Shown here piece by piece: positions 1 through 8,861 of a stretch of DNA of 64,000 nucleotides. The stretch is from positions 620,001-684,000 of the forward strand of contig NZ_CP035130.1 in NCBI RefSeq assembly GCF_004101785.1, read 5' to 3'. Under the pieces are notes generated by a model. The model worked only from the letters and a program-made list of their open reading frames with translations, did no database searches and was not told the DNA's origin. Numbering within the stretch: position 1 is the first letter of the stretch; every line of letters begins with the position of its first letter. The stretch comes from Gudongella oleilytica (lineage in GTDB: Bacteria > Bacillota > Clostridia > Tissierellales > Tissierellaceae). The translations under genes were made by a program, and so were the position numbers.

Positions 1-843
1 TCAGATTATCAAGTACCAAAATGATTTTCTCCGCATCCGGATAACAAACGTCTGCAAGGTATTTGATTTCCTCAGCCCAGTCTACAGCGGTTCTCTGATT
101 GCGGGCGTTCACATGTCTGAAGCCGCCCAGAGGTTCTGTGAAGACGAAGATGCTGCAAGTGCCCTCTCGCACATATTCCGAATCAGTCTTCTTATCATTG
201 CCCTGGCGCATGGGAAGTGGTTCTCTTGATTCCCCAAGAAGCTGATAGGGTTTTTCGTCCATACAAACAACTGGCCTCAGTATGTTGTACGGCAATTCGT
301 AGACGTCGAGGACATCTTCCATGCAGGCTACGAATTCGGCGTTTTCTTTTGGCGGGATGCACCAGTACTTGTTTTTGTGAGGTCGCAATTCGTTTTTTTT
401 AAGGCTCGACCTATGGCATCTTTGCTAACAGGAACTTCAAGTTCAACTTTTGCTTTTTCTTCCAGCAGGCGCAGTGTCCATCTGGAATAACCTTCGGGCG
501 CTGGTCCACAAGCTATTTCAATGAGTTTGGCTTCTGCTCGACCATCCAGTTTTCGGCGGGCGTTGTCTGAGTTGACGCTTCTTCCCACTGTGAGTACGTT
601 ATCAATGCCGCCATCCACATAATACTTGATTACATTATAAACAGTCGCGTTACACACACCGATGGATTTGGCGCACTGTTCTTGCGTATACTGTTTTCCA
701 TGTGCTTCATCAAGGGCCATTAAGATTTGGCATCTGCATTTGATGGTTCGTGTAGTCGATTTCTTGCGTATGACAGATTTCAACTTGTTTAATTCTTCCT
801 CTGTTAATTTGATCACATATTTCTTTTTCCTTGCCATTTTCAT
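1..843 (-). CDS. IS630-family transposase, frameshifted and cut by the window edge
   Basis: Reverse-strand transposase of the IS630/Tc1 type. The first frame (171 codons from 843) holds the N-terminal helix-turn-helix region, including the motif CAKSIGVCNATVYNVIKYY. Protein homology continues in the -1 frame from an A8 run at 393-400, through a segment with CMDEKPYQL (first catalytic Asp) and on to KIILVLDNL (second Asp) at the window edge; the final Glu lies outside. Both halves are otherwise intact, so this looks like a programmed frameshift, known in IS630 elements, rather than decay. I could not define the terminal repeats or the TA target. The element lies directly against the truncated GntR gene at 931, which it probably interrupted. 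Confidence 0.85.
393..400 (-). other. A8 slippery run, probable -1 frameshift site in the IS630 transposase
   Basis: Eight consecutive T on the plus strand (A8 on the coding strand). In the zero frame the codons are TTA AAA AAA ACG and the reading soon stops. Slipping back one base gives TTA AAA AAA AAC GAA and opens the DDE half of the transposase. This is direct sequence observation; that the slip is used in the cell is inference from the family. Confidence 0.6.
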
Positions 844-930
844 ATCACCGCCGTTTCTTTTATTATATCACGAAACGGTAGTAATTGCAGCATTTATATA
901 CATATTAATATACTTATATATCAACGATAC

Positions 931-1584
931 ATGACACTAGTAACAAGTGGAGAACTAAAAGTTGGAGATAAATTGCCAGCTGAAAGGGTCTTAACTGAAA
1001 GGTTTGGGGTCTCTAGAGCTACTATCAGGGAAGCCATAAGCGCATTAGAAATAATGGGTTTGGTAGAAGTAAAAAGCGGATTGGGAACTTTTGTAGCTGA
1101 ATGTAAAGATACTGCTGAAGATGAGTTTTACGAACTGACAGAAAATGACGGAATCAGCCCAACTGAAATCTTTGAGGCAAGAATTATTATTGAACCGCAG
1201 CTGGCAAAGCTGGCATCTCAAAGAGCAACTCAAGAGGATTTGGATCGGTTGAAAGATGTCGTAGAAGAGACTGAAGTTTTATCAGAAAACCAAATTGAAG
1301 AATTCGAGGTTTTAGATGAGCAGTTTCATTCAATAATTGCCAATGCGGCATATAACGATGTTCTTCTAAAGTTTGCTCAAAACATAAATAAACTTAGAGG
1401 AAGCAAGTTGTGGGGAAACATGAAATACAAGAGTCTTCAAAAGGAAGGAAGAATAACAAGATATAAAGTCGAGCATAAAGCAATCTATTTAGCATTAGTA
1501 AACAGAGATTTCAACGAGGTTGAGAGCCTTACCAAAAAACATTTGATTGATATAAAGGCTGATATTTTTGATGACGTAGATTAA
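931..1584 (+). pseudogene. GntR/FadR-family transcriptional regulator, N-terminus lost
   Basis: GntR-type regulator with a winged helix (KLPAERVLTERFGVSRATIR, then IMGLVEVKSGLGTFV) followed by an all-helical FCD effector domain (residues about 75-210, with the family-typical EARIIIEPQLAKLA region). Full-length FadR-group proteins have about 20-25 residues before the GELKVGDKLP segment. Here the frame runs upstream into AT-rich sequence next to the IS630 transposase, and the ATG at 931 has no Shine-Dalgarno. I infer that the 5' end and promoter were removed by the IS. It could once have regulated the carboxylate locus that follows. The last 290 bp are repeated in inverted orientation at 11400-11688. 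Confidence 0.75.
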
Positions 1585-1587
1585 AAA
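1298..1587 (+). repeat. Left arm of long inverted repeat (GntR 3' end)
   Basis: This stretch, from AAGAATTCGAGG to GTAGATTAAAA, reappears reverse-complemented at 11400-11688. By eye there are roughly ten differences, including small indels in the distal copy. The two arms enclose about 9.8 kb containing an IS remnant and the whole sigma-54 carboxylate locus. Confidence 0.9.
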
Positions 1588-1814
1588 TATCAAATAAACC
1601 AAATAGCTTCAAAAATTAAAGGCTCTGTAAACTAAATATGAAAGATTAGCACAATGTATTCATAGAATAGCTCAAAATTGCTTCGGATTTCGCCAGGAAG
1701 ACAATAAAGGATCATCCTAGTCCAGGTCAAGGGTAAAATGAACACGCTTACGCGCGCCCTTGACCATTCCAAGGCCGCTCCTTTAAGAAACAATTAGGCG
1801 AAATCATAGAAGAA

Positions 1815-2777
1815 TCAAGCAATAAGAATATACTTTCTCTTTTGCTTCTTAGTAAGGCTTAGTCCAACAACTTGAGCTGGTGTAAGTCCACTAAGAGATG
1901 AATGTGGCCTGACAAAGTTGTAGAAGAACACAAACATGCTGATCAGATTATTTGCAGAGTCAAATGAATTAAAACCCTGTTTTGTCTTATACCAAGCTTT
2001 GAATTGATGGTGGAAAGACTCAATCAAATTGTTCGAGATATCATCCTTGAAACTCTCAACTCTGATGTGCTTGATATCAGAGTCAAACACAGACTTGGCA
2101 GGCACCTTGTAGGCGCTGTAACGGTCACTGACGATGGAAGAAACCTTTCCTATACCCTTTACAGAATTAAAGATAGTAAAGGCCTGAGCAGAGTCTCTGT
2201 AGGGTGATAGGTGAAATCCAAGGACAAAACGAGTTTCAGAATCAAAGTTCATCAAAGGCATAAGCTCCAAAGAAAGATTATTAAACAAAGGGGCAAACTT
2301 CCTGCACCAGTTGGCGATGGTAGTATGGGAAACTTTGATATTATTGGTAACCCTAAGAATCAAAGCGATATTCCTGAAGGAATTCTTTCCAAGATAAAAC
2401 ATGGAAAGAGCCGAAATAATGACATGAACAGGATATCTCATACGCTAAAAATCATTCTTACCAGCAAGCTTAGAAACAGAAGCAGGTAAGAAGGCCGAAG
2501 GTTTTACAACAAAGAAAGAGTGGTTACACTTTTTATCGCAGCACCTGAAATTGGAATAGTGCTCATGGTCATGGTGAAGAAAAGTAGCCTTGGAGCACAT
2601 AGGACAATCTGGGTACTTCCGATTGTCAGGATCCCTCTTACCGGGATTGTAAGGTGCAAATTGATGGTTACACTTACGGCAGAGATACTTTTGGAAACCG
2701 AGGTTATCTTTACCGTAACGATAGAAGGAATGATTATCGTTGCACTTTGGACAACTGATTGATACAATTTTTTGCAT
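1815..2777 (-). pseudogene. IS transposase (zinc-ribbon N-terminus plus DDE domain), inactivated
   Basis: One transposase gene read on the minus strand. The N-terminal half has CxxC zinc ribbons (SCPKCNDNH, CRKCNHQF, CPMCSKA, CCDKKCNHSF). It starts at the ATG at 2777 behind AGAAAGGA and ends at an in-frame TAG at 2442-2444. The second half resumes in the same frame immediately after that stop (RMRYPVHVI) and carries the later part of a DDE fold (SDRYSAYKVPA, NLIESFHHQFK, FYNFVRPH). The stretch between LMPLMNF and DSETRFVLG appears shortened: the segment that normally carries the first catalytic Asp is missing, consistent with a deletion between two short DSxE-coding repeats. Two independent lesions make it a dead element. 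Family assignment (IS6-like or related) is tentative. Confidence 0.75.
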
Positions 2778-2899
2778 GAGGACTTCATCCTTTCTGGGAG
2801 GTATTTGTTTTCGGCAAAAAACATTGTACCACAGAGAGTTTGGGGTCCTCAATTTTCATTTAAGTTTATAAAACGTTTAATAAAGTCTGGAGGCTATAT

Positions 2900-4777
2900 A
2901 TGAGAATTGCTTTTATATCACCTTATACCGAGTTAGGTGACTTAGTTTCTCGAATATCTAAAGAGATAGGTGTCCCTATAGACGTATTTTATGGAGCTTT
3001 TGAAGAAGGAGCGAAGCTGGGCAAAGATCTTGAAAAAATGGGCTATGACATAATAATAAGTAGGGGAGCTACTTATTCAAATATATCTGATGTTGTAAAT
3101 ATTCCAGTAGTAAACTGTGGAATATCTTCGATAGATATATTAAATTCGATCAATGAAGCCACTAAAGTGTCTAATAAAATTGGATTGGTTCTTGCGGAGC
3201 ATTCACCATATCTAAATGAACTGATCAAGGATATTTTTGATATTGAATTATTATATAAGTCACAGTACAAGAATATCAATGAAGTCAGCGAAATGGTTCA
3301 GGAGGCAGTTGATAAGGGTTCTGAAGTAATAGTTGGCGGTATTGTAACTAAGAGGATTGCTGAAAACTTAGGACTAAAAAGCATACTATTAAAAACATCT
3401 TATGAGACAGTAAAGCAGTCAATTGATAATGCAATAGAAATAATTAGTGTTTCCAGAAGACAAATGTTTCAGGCTGCGAGATTTAATAATATTTTAAATT
3501 TTTCTTATGAGGGTATAATAGGTTCCGATGCTTCAGGCATAGTAACTTTCTTCAATCCTGCTGCTGAGAAGATTCTCGGCATCAAAGCAGTTGATGTCAT
3601 AGGCAAGAAGGCAGATGAACATATACCTACAACTAAGCTATTGAGAGTACTTAAAACAGGCAAAGAAGAAGTCGGTGAGATCCAGAGATTAAATGATATA
3701 ACTATACTTACAAATAGAATTCCGATCAAGGTTAAAGGAGAAATACAAGGTGTAGTTGCTACATTTCAGGATATAAGCAAAATACAAGATTATGAGCTAA
3801 AAATAAGATCTGAGTTATATAAAAAGGGTTTGGTAGCGAAATATACATTTGATGATTATGTAGGGAAGAGTGATTCAGCTAAAAAACTCATAGCTAAGGC
3901 AAAAATTTATTCGAAATCAAGTTCTACAATTCTTATAACAGGTGAATCAGGCACTGGAAAAGAGATCATTTCTCAAGCAATACATAATAATAGTGACAGA
4001 AAGAAATATCCATTTGTAGCCGTAAACTGCTCTGCTATACCAGAAAATCTCCTTGAAAGTGAATTGTTTGGTTATGCTGAAGGTGCTTTTACAGGAGCAA
4101 AGAAGGGCGGTAAGATGGGATTGTTTGAGTTAGCTCATAAAGGAACCATTTTTCTTGATGAGATTAGTTCACTTCCAATAAGCTTGCAATCAAGGCTATT
4201 AAGAGTTCTTCAGGAGAAAGAAGTATGGCGTGTTGGATCTAACAATGTCGTTAATATCGATGTTAGAGTAATCGCTGCATCAAATGAAAACCTTGCTGAT
4301 CTTGTAGTAAAAGGAAAGTTCAGAAATGACCTTTTATTCAGGCTCAACGTTCTAAAGCTAGAGACTGTATCACTAAGAAACAAAAGGGAAGATATAAAAG
4401 AACTTTTCGAGTACTTCTCGAAAGTATTTATGGGGAAAACTATACACTTAAGTGATGAGCTGATGGATAAATTCTACTCATATAACTGGCCTGGAAATGT
4501 TAGGGAATTAAAGAATCTTGTTGAAAGGATATCGCTACTGCATGAACACATTCCGATTGAAGAGATTTGTCTAGATCATTTTAGCAGCTCAGAAAAAGAA
4601 GATAGTATCAATAACGTAGCTCAAGAAGGTTATATTTTCTTAAAAGAAGGTAATCTTAGAGATATGCAGAAAGAAATAATCAATATTCTTTATGAAAAAT
4701 ACGGCAAAAATTCAACTATTCTTTCAGACAGACTCGGAGTAAGTAGAACCACAATATGGAAAAAATTAAACAGATAA
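2900..4777 (+). CDS. PrpR-type sigma-54-dependent activator
   Basis: Bacterial enhancer-binding protein of 625 residues. Order of domains: PrpR-N sensor (about 5-185, the fold used by propionate-catabolism activators), PAS (about 195-300, [22 protein letters not shown]), AAA+ sigma-54 interaction domain (about 320-545) with Walker A GESGTGKE near residue 348, the sigma-54-contact loop GAFTGAKK near 395 and Walker B TIFLDE near 416, and a C-terminal Fis-type helix-turn-helix ending [11 protein letters not shown]. Every feature needed for activity is present. Start at 2900 follows TCTGGAGG. It sits directly upstream of a consensus -24/-12 promoter and the catabolic operon, so I infer that it activates that operon in response to a small carboxylate or acyl compound bound by the PrpR-N domain. 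Confidence 0.93.
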   Translation: MRIAFISPYTELGDLVSRISKEIGVPIDVFYGAFEEGAKLGKDLEKMGYDIIISRGATYSNISDVVNIPVVNCGISSIDILNSINEATKVSNKIGLVLAEHSPYLNELIKDIFDIELLYKSQYKNINEVSEMVQEAVDKGSEVIVGGIVTKRIAENLGLKSILLKTSYETVKQSIDNAIEIISVSRRQMFQAARFNNILNFSYEGIIGSDASGIVTFFNPAAEKILGIKAVDVIGKKADEHIPTTKLLRVLKTGKEEVGEIQRLNDITILTNRIPIKVKGEIQGVVATFQDISKIQDYELKIRSELYKKGLVAKYTFDDYVGKSDSAKKLIAKAKIYSKSSSTILITGESGTGKEIISQAIHNNSDRKKYPFVAVNCSAIPENLLESELFGYAEGAFTGAKKGGKMGLFELAHKGTIFLDEISSLPISLQSRLLRVLQEKEVWRVGSNNVVNIDVRVIAASNENLADLVVKGKFRNDLLFRLNVLKLETVSLRNKREDIKELFEYFSKVFMGKTIHLSDELMDKFYSYNWPGNVRELKNLVERISLLHEHIPIEEICLDHFSSSEKEDSINNVAQEGYIFLKEGNLRDMQKEIINILYEKYGKNSTILSDRLGVSRTTIWKKLNR

Positions 4778-4785
4778 ACGTTCAT

Positions 4786-4838
4786 AAAAATAACACACGT
4801 TCATTATTATGTTAAAATAATGAACGTGTGTTATTTTT
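4786..4838. promoter_or_regulatory. 23-bp perfect inverted repeat: terminator and/or upstream activator site
   Basis: Arms 4786-4808 and 4816-4838 are perfectly complementary (core AACACACGTTCATTATT) around a 7-nt loop; the right arm ends in TTTTT. It begins 9 bp after the activator stop codon, so it can terminate that transcript. It also lies about 40-90 bp upstream of the sigma-54 -24 element, where enhancer-binding proteins bind palindromic sites. A further ACGTTCAT at 4778-4785 repeats part of the arm. Both roles are inference. Confidence 0.7.
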
Positions 4839-4874
4839 ATACTGCTTTTTTGAGCATTTTAGGCTAGAAAAATA

Positions 4875-4891
4875 TTGGCATGATAATTGCA
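4875..4891 (+). promoter_or_regulatory. Sigma-54 (-24/-12) promoter
   Basis: TTGGCAT-N5-TTGCA matches the RpoN consensus TGGCAY-N5-TTGCW exactly, with GG and GC 12 bp apart. It lies 62 bp upstream of the first structural gene and downstream of the activator gene. Confidence 0.9.
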
Positions 4892-4952
4892 AATATAACT
4901 AGTTGAAATGAGATTTATTTAAATAACATAAACAAAAGGAGGATTGAGTTAC

Positions 4953-6215
4953 ATGGGAATGACTATAACTGAAAAAATTCTTGCAAAAGCTTCAGGTAGT
5001 TCAGAGGCTAAAGCAGGAGAGATTCTATGGGTCAAAGTTGATAAAGCTATGATGGATGACATACTTGGACCAAGGGTAGAAATTGCCGAAAAAATGAAGG
5101 AACTTAATGCAGAGGTTTGGGACAAGGATAAGGTAGTAATAATTTCTGACCACTATACTCCGCCGGCAAATTCAAAACAGGCTGAAATAGTAAAGTTCAC
5201 CAGAGAATGGGCTGCAGAGAATGAGATAGACAATTACTTTGAATTTGTTGGTCCCTGTCATCAGATAATGGTTGAAAATGGATTTGCTCTTCCAGGGCAG
5301 GTTGTTGTTGGGACAGATTCTCACACTTGTATGTATGGTGCACTAGGAACTTTTTCAACAGGAATTGGTTCAACTGAAATGCTTGGTGTTTTAGTTACAG
5401 GAGAGATTTGGCTTAAGGTTCCCGAAACTATAAAAGTGGAATGGAGAGGAAAACTGGGCAAAGGAGTAATGGCAAAGGATATTGCTTTAAAAACCATAGG
5501 AGTCATAGGTCATTCAGGTGCGACATATAAGGCAGTAGAATATGTAGGAGAAACAATAAGCGACCTAAATATGGATGAGAGAATGGCTATTACTAATATG
5601 GCTGTTGAGAAAGGTGCAAAAAATGGGATTATTCCTGCTGACGATAAAACAATTAAGTATCTTGACGATAGAGACATTAGAGGTAACTATGAAGCATTTA
5701 TTAGTGACGATGATGCTGAATTCTGTGAGACTTTTGAATTTTCAGCAGATGAGTTGGAACCAGTTGTTGCTTGTCCACATGAGGTAGACAATGTAAAAAA
5801 TATTTCTGAGTTAGAAGATGTCAAGATAGATCAGGCATATATAGGTTCTTGTACAGGAGGAAGATATTATGACCTAATGATGGCAGCTGAGGTACTCAAA
5901 GGTAGAAAAGTGGCAAAAGGAGTAAGATTACTTATATCACCAGCATCGAAGGAAGTATGGGATATGTGCGCTAAAGATGGGATACTTCAGACTCTCTCAG
6001 AAGCAGGAGCTATTGTACTCGCACCAAGCTGCGGTGCTTGTTTAGGCCTGCACTCAGGCGCACTTGCACCTGGAGAAGTTTGTATATCCTCAACTAATAG
6101 GAACTTCCTTGGCAGAATGGGCAGCAAGGATTCATTTATTTATCTCGCGTCTCCTGTGTCAGTAGCGGCAGCTGCAATTGAAGGTAAGATAGTTGATCCT
6201 AGAAAATATTTATAG
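4953..6215 (+). CDS. Aconitase-superfamily hydratase, large subunit (LeuC-like)
   Basis: Large subunit of a two-subunit 4Fe-4S hydro-lyase/isomerase of the isopropylmalate-dehydratase/homoaconitase group (420 residues). Substrate and cluster motifs are visible: VVGTDSHTCMYGALGTF, IGSCTGGRYYDLM (usually GSCTNGR) and LAPSCGACLGLHSG, supplying the three cluster cysteines. The ATG at 4953 is preferred over a TTG at 4944 because the AAAGGAGG at 4935-4942 is too near the TTG. The small subunit follows at once. Relatives also act on maleate, citraconate, homoaconitate and dimethylmalate. Its position in a sigma-54 catabolic operon with a D-malate-dehydrogenase-like enzyme argues against leucine synthesis; I favour (methyl)maleate/(methyl)malate interconversion. 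Confidence 0.88.
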   Translation: MGMTITEKILAKASGSSEAKAGEILWVKVDKAMMDDILGPRVEIAEKMKELNAEVWDKDKVVIISDHYTPPANSKQAEIVKFTREWAAENEIDNYFEFVGPCHQIMVENGFALPGQVVVGTDSHTCMYGALGTFSTGIGSTEMLGVLVTGEIWLKVPETIKVEWRGKLGKGVMAKDIALKTIGVIGHSGATYKAVEYVGETISDLNMDERMAITNMAVEKGAKNGIIPADDKTIKYLDDRDIRGNYEAFISDDDAEFCETFEFSADELEPVVACPHEVDNVKNISELEDVKIDQAYIGSCTGGRYYDLMMAAEVLKGRKVAKGVRLLISPASKEVWDMCAKDGILQTLSEAGAIVLAPSCGACLGLHSGALAPGEVCISSTNRNFLGRMGSKDSFIYLASPVSVAAAAIEGKIVDPRKYL

Positions 6216-6228
6216 TAGGAGGATTATG

Positions 6229-6726
6229 ATGAGTAAGGATGCAATTAAAGGTAAGGTTTGGAAGTATGGTGACAATATTAATACTGACATTATATCTCCT
6301 CCCGCATATATGGAATTGAGTACAAAGGATGCATCAAAATACGCAATGAGTCCAATCGATCCAGATTTCGCATCGAACTTTGAGAAGGGAGACCTTTTGG
6401 TAGCTGGGCATAATTTTGGATCAGGATCCAGCAGAGAGACTGCCCCACTCACTCTTAAGTATCTTGGTGTAGATATAATAATTGCTAAGGATTTTGCAAG
6501 GATATTTTATAGAAATTGCATTAACCTTGGAATTTTAGCTCTCGAATCACCTGATACTGACGATATAGAGAAAGGAGATATATTGGAAGTCAATTATCAA
6601 AAGGGAGAAATTATAAATGTAACTAAGGATAAAAGATACAAGTGTACAATAATACCGGATCATTTGATGAGGATAATTAACGCTGGCGGATTAGTAGAAT
6701 TTCTTAAAAAAAGAAATGAAGAATAG
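6229..6726 (+). CDS. Aconitase-superfamily hydratase, small subunit (LeuD-like)
   Basis: Swivelling-domain subunit of the same hydro-lyase (165 residues, the short archaeal/LeuD2-like length). The active-site serine loop AGHNFGSGSSRETAP and the NINTDIISPPAYM segment are intact. Two consecutive ATG codons (6226, 6229) follow AGGAGG at 6217-6222; 6229 gives the better 6-nt spacing. The small subunit usually sets substrate choice in this family, through the loop near residues 25-40, so the ISPPAYMELS sequence there is the place to look for specificity. Confidence 0.87.
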   Translation: MSKDAIKGKVWKYGDNINTDIISPPAYMELSTKDASKYAMSPIDPDFASNFEKGDLLVAGHNFGSGSSRETAPLTLKYLGVDIIIAKDFARIFYRNCINLGILALESPDTDDIEKGDILEVNYQKGEIINVTKDKRYKCTIIPDHLMRIINAGGLVEFLKKRNEE

Positions 6727-6737
6727 GAGTGATAAAT

Positions 6738-7940
6738 ATGCATAATTCACATCGAGGAGCACTTTCTGGGGTGATGGTGTTAGATTTAACTAGGGTATTG
6801 GCAGGTCCTTTTTCAACTATGATGTTAGCTGACTTAGGTGCAGAGGTAATAAAAATCGAGGTTCCCGAAAAAGGAGATGACAGTAGAGCATTTGGACCTT
6901 TTAAGAATGGAGAGAGTTCGTATTACATGAATCTAAATAGAAATAAAAAGGGTATTACTCTAAATCTCAAATCTGAGAAGGGAAAAGAAATATTTATTGA
7001 GCTAATTAAAAAAGCTGATGTAGTCATGGAGAACTACAGACCAGGAACAATGGAGAAGCTTGGACTTGGCTACGAAAACCTAAAAAAAATAAATCCAGGG
7101 ATCGTATATGGTTGTGTTTCAGGGTTTGGCCATTATGGGCCATACATGGATAGAGCAGGGTATGACATAATTTCGCAAGCTATGGGTGGACTAATGAGTA
7201 CAACAGGCTGGCCTGATGGTGAACCAACTCGGACTGGTACTGCTATGGGAGACGTTCTTGCTGGATTATCCGTAACTATAGGTGTTTTGGCAGCATTAAA
7301 GCATAAAGAAAAAACTGGAGAAGGACAAAAGGTAGATGTAGCACTTGTAGATTCAGTCGTAGCAAGCATGGAAATAATAAATCAAATTTACCTGGTTGAA
7401 GGCAGAATACCTCAGAGAATTGGGAATAGATATGAATCTACCTATCCTTATGATTCATTCAAAGCATCTGATGGTAGTCTGGTAATAGCTTGCGGTAACG
7501 ACAAGCTGTGGTCTATTCTTTGTAAGATAATGAATACACCTGAATATATCACTGATGAACGATACAATACTAACGCTAAAAGAGTAGAAAAACATGTTGA
7601 TATCAAAGAAATAGTCGAAAAGTGGTCCATTACCAAGAAAGTTGATGAGATTATCGATGCTTTATTAGAAACAGGCATTCCATGTGCCCCAATCTATAAT
7701 ATCGAGCAGATAGTTAAAGACCCACATATAGCTGAAGCCAGAGAAATGTTTGTTGATATTGAGCATCCTGTTGCTGGGAAAATGAAAATAACAGGATCAC
7801 ACATAAAACTATCAGAAACAAAGCCAATTGTAAAAACACCTGCACCGCTACTTGGTCAGCACAATGAAGAGGTTCTAGCTGAGTACATGGGTTATGACAG
7901 TGAGATGGTTAATGAGCTTAAGGCTAATAGGGTTATTTAA
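6738..7940 (+). CDS. Class III (CaiB/BaiF) acyl-CoA transferase
   Basis: Family III CoA-transferase of 400 residues. N-terminal LDLTRVLAGPFSTMMLADLG and IKIEVPEKGDD bind CoA; the catalytic Asp sits in VDVALVDSV. The C-terminal part has the usual TGIPCAPI and VKDPH segments. ATG at 6738 follows TAGGAG; a GTG at 6729 lies inside that site and is rejected. Characterised relatives move CoA onto carnitine, formate, bile acids, itaconate, mesaconate and citramalate. Placed between a hydratase and an HMG-CoA-lyase-like gene, the likely job is to activate a branched hydroxy-dicarboxylate before C-C cleavage; donor and acceptor are not determinable here. Confidence 0.9.
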   Translation: MHNSHRGALSGVMVLDLTRVLAGPFSTMMLADLGAEVIKIEVPEKGDDSRAFGPFKNGESSYYMNLNRNKKGITLNLKSEKGKEIFIELIKKADVVMENYRPGTMEKLGLGYENLKKINPGIVYGCVSGFGHYGPYMDRAGYDIISQAMGGLMSTTGWPDGEPTRTGTAMGDVLAGLSVTIGVLAALKHKEKTGEGQKVDVALVDSVVASMEIINQIYLVEGRIPQRIGNRYESTYPYDSFKASDGSLVIACGNDKLWSILCKIMNTPEYITDERYNTNAKRVEKHVDIKEIVEKWSITKKVDEIIDALLETGIPCAPIYNIEQIVKDPHIAEAREMFVDIEHPVAGKMKITGSHIKLSETKPIVKTPAPLLGQHNEEVLAEYMGYDSEMVNELKANRVI

Positions 7941-7950
7941 GGAGAAAATT

Positions 7951-8853
7951 ATGAATGTTAGAGAGGTTTTAATAACAGAAGTTTGTCCCAGAGATGGGTT
8001 CCAGAACATAGATAAATTTATTGAGACTGAGACCAAGATAGAGATTGTTGATAGCTTGATCCAGGCAGGATTTAAAAAGATACAAGTTACTTCTTTTGTA
8101 AACCCAAAGGCTGTTCCTCAGATGAGAGATGCAACCGAGGTAGCAAAACACATGATTAGCAAATACCCTGACATACTTTTTACGGCTTTGGTGCCAAACC
8201 TTAAAGGTGCACAGCTTGCCAGCGATTGCGGTATAAAAGAAGTCAGCTATGTAGTTTCGGCAAGCGAGAGGCATAATCAGGAAAATGTTAGAAGAAGTAT
8301 AAGTGAATCATTCGATGAACTCAAGATAATAAAGTCGAATCTTCCACACTTAAGAGTTAAGGTTGATATAGCCACGGCTTTTGGATGCCCATTTCTCGGG
8401 GATATACCTTTAGAACAGGTTGAATTCATGATTGACAATTCGATCCAGATAGGTGCAGATGAGATTTTTCTTGCAGACACTATTGGGATAGGAAATCCGA
8501 TGCAAGTAGATAGGATGCTGAAAGTTTTAAAGGTCAAATATCCTGATTTAAGGTTTGGTTTCCATATGCATGATACCCGCGGGATGGGCCTTGCAAATAT
8601 CCTGGTAGCTTTACAAAACGGTTATGACAAGTTTGAGGCAGCAACAGGTGGACTGGGAGGGTGCCCTTTTGCTCCGGGTGCAGCTGGAAATGTAGCTACA
8701 GAAGACTTGATAAATATGCTGCACTCTATGGAAATTAGAACAGGTGTTGACTTAAATAAGCTTCTCGATACAACTAACATAATTAAGGGCAAAATTAAGC
8801 CTGAGCTAGTAAGCCATATGTCGAATGTATCAATTTGCGATACTGAGAGGTGA
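7951..8853 (+). CDS. HMG-CoA lyase-like (MvaB family) enzyme
   Basis: TIM-barrel lyase of 300 residues in the DRE-TIM superfamily. The divalent-metal and substrate motifs of HMG-CoA lyase are all present: VCPRDGFQN near the N-terminus, the FHMHDTRG histidines, and the catalytic cysteine in GGLGGCPFAPGAAGN. Start at 7951 is set by AAGGAG at 7939-7944. Known members split 3-hydroxy-3-methylglutaryl-CoA into acetoacetate and acetyl-CoA. In this operon it could act on that compound or on a related 3-hydroxyacyl-CoA such as citramalyl-CoA (giving acetyl-CoA and pyruvate). Genes on both sides are 8-10 bp away, indicating one transcript. Confidence 0.9.
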   Translation: MNVREVLITEVCPRDGFQNIDKFIETETKIEIVDSLIQAGFKKIQVTSFVNPKAVPQMRDATEVAKHMISKYPDILFTALVPNLKGAQLASDCGIKEVSYVVSASERHNQENVRRSISESFDELKIIKSNLPHLRVKVDIATAFGCPFLGDIPLEQVEFMIDNSIQIGADEIFLADTIGIGNPMQVDRMLKVLKVKYPDLRFGFHMHDTRGMGLANILVALQNGYDKFEAATGGLGGCPFAPGAAGNVATEDLINMLHSMEIRTGVDLNKLLDTTNIIKGKIKPELVSHMSNVSICDTER

Positions 8854-8861
8854 CGTGCTAA

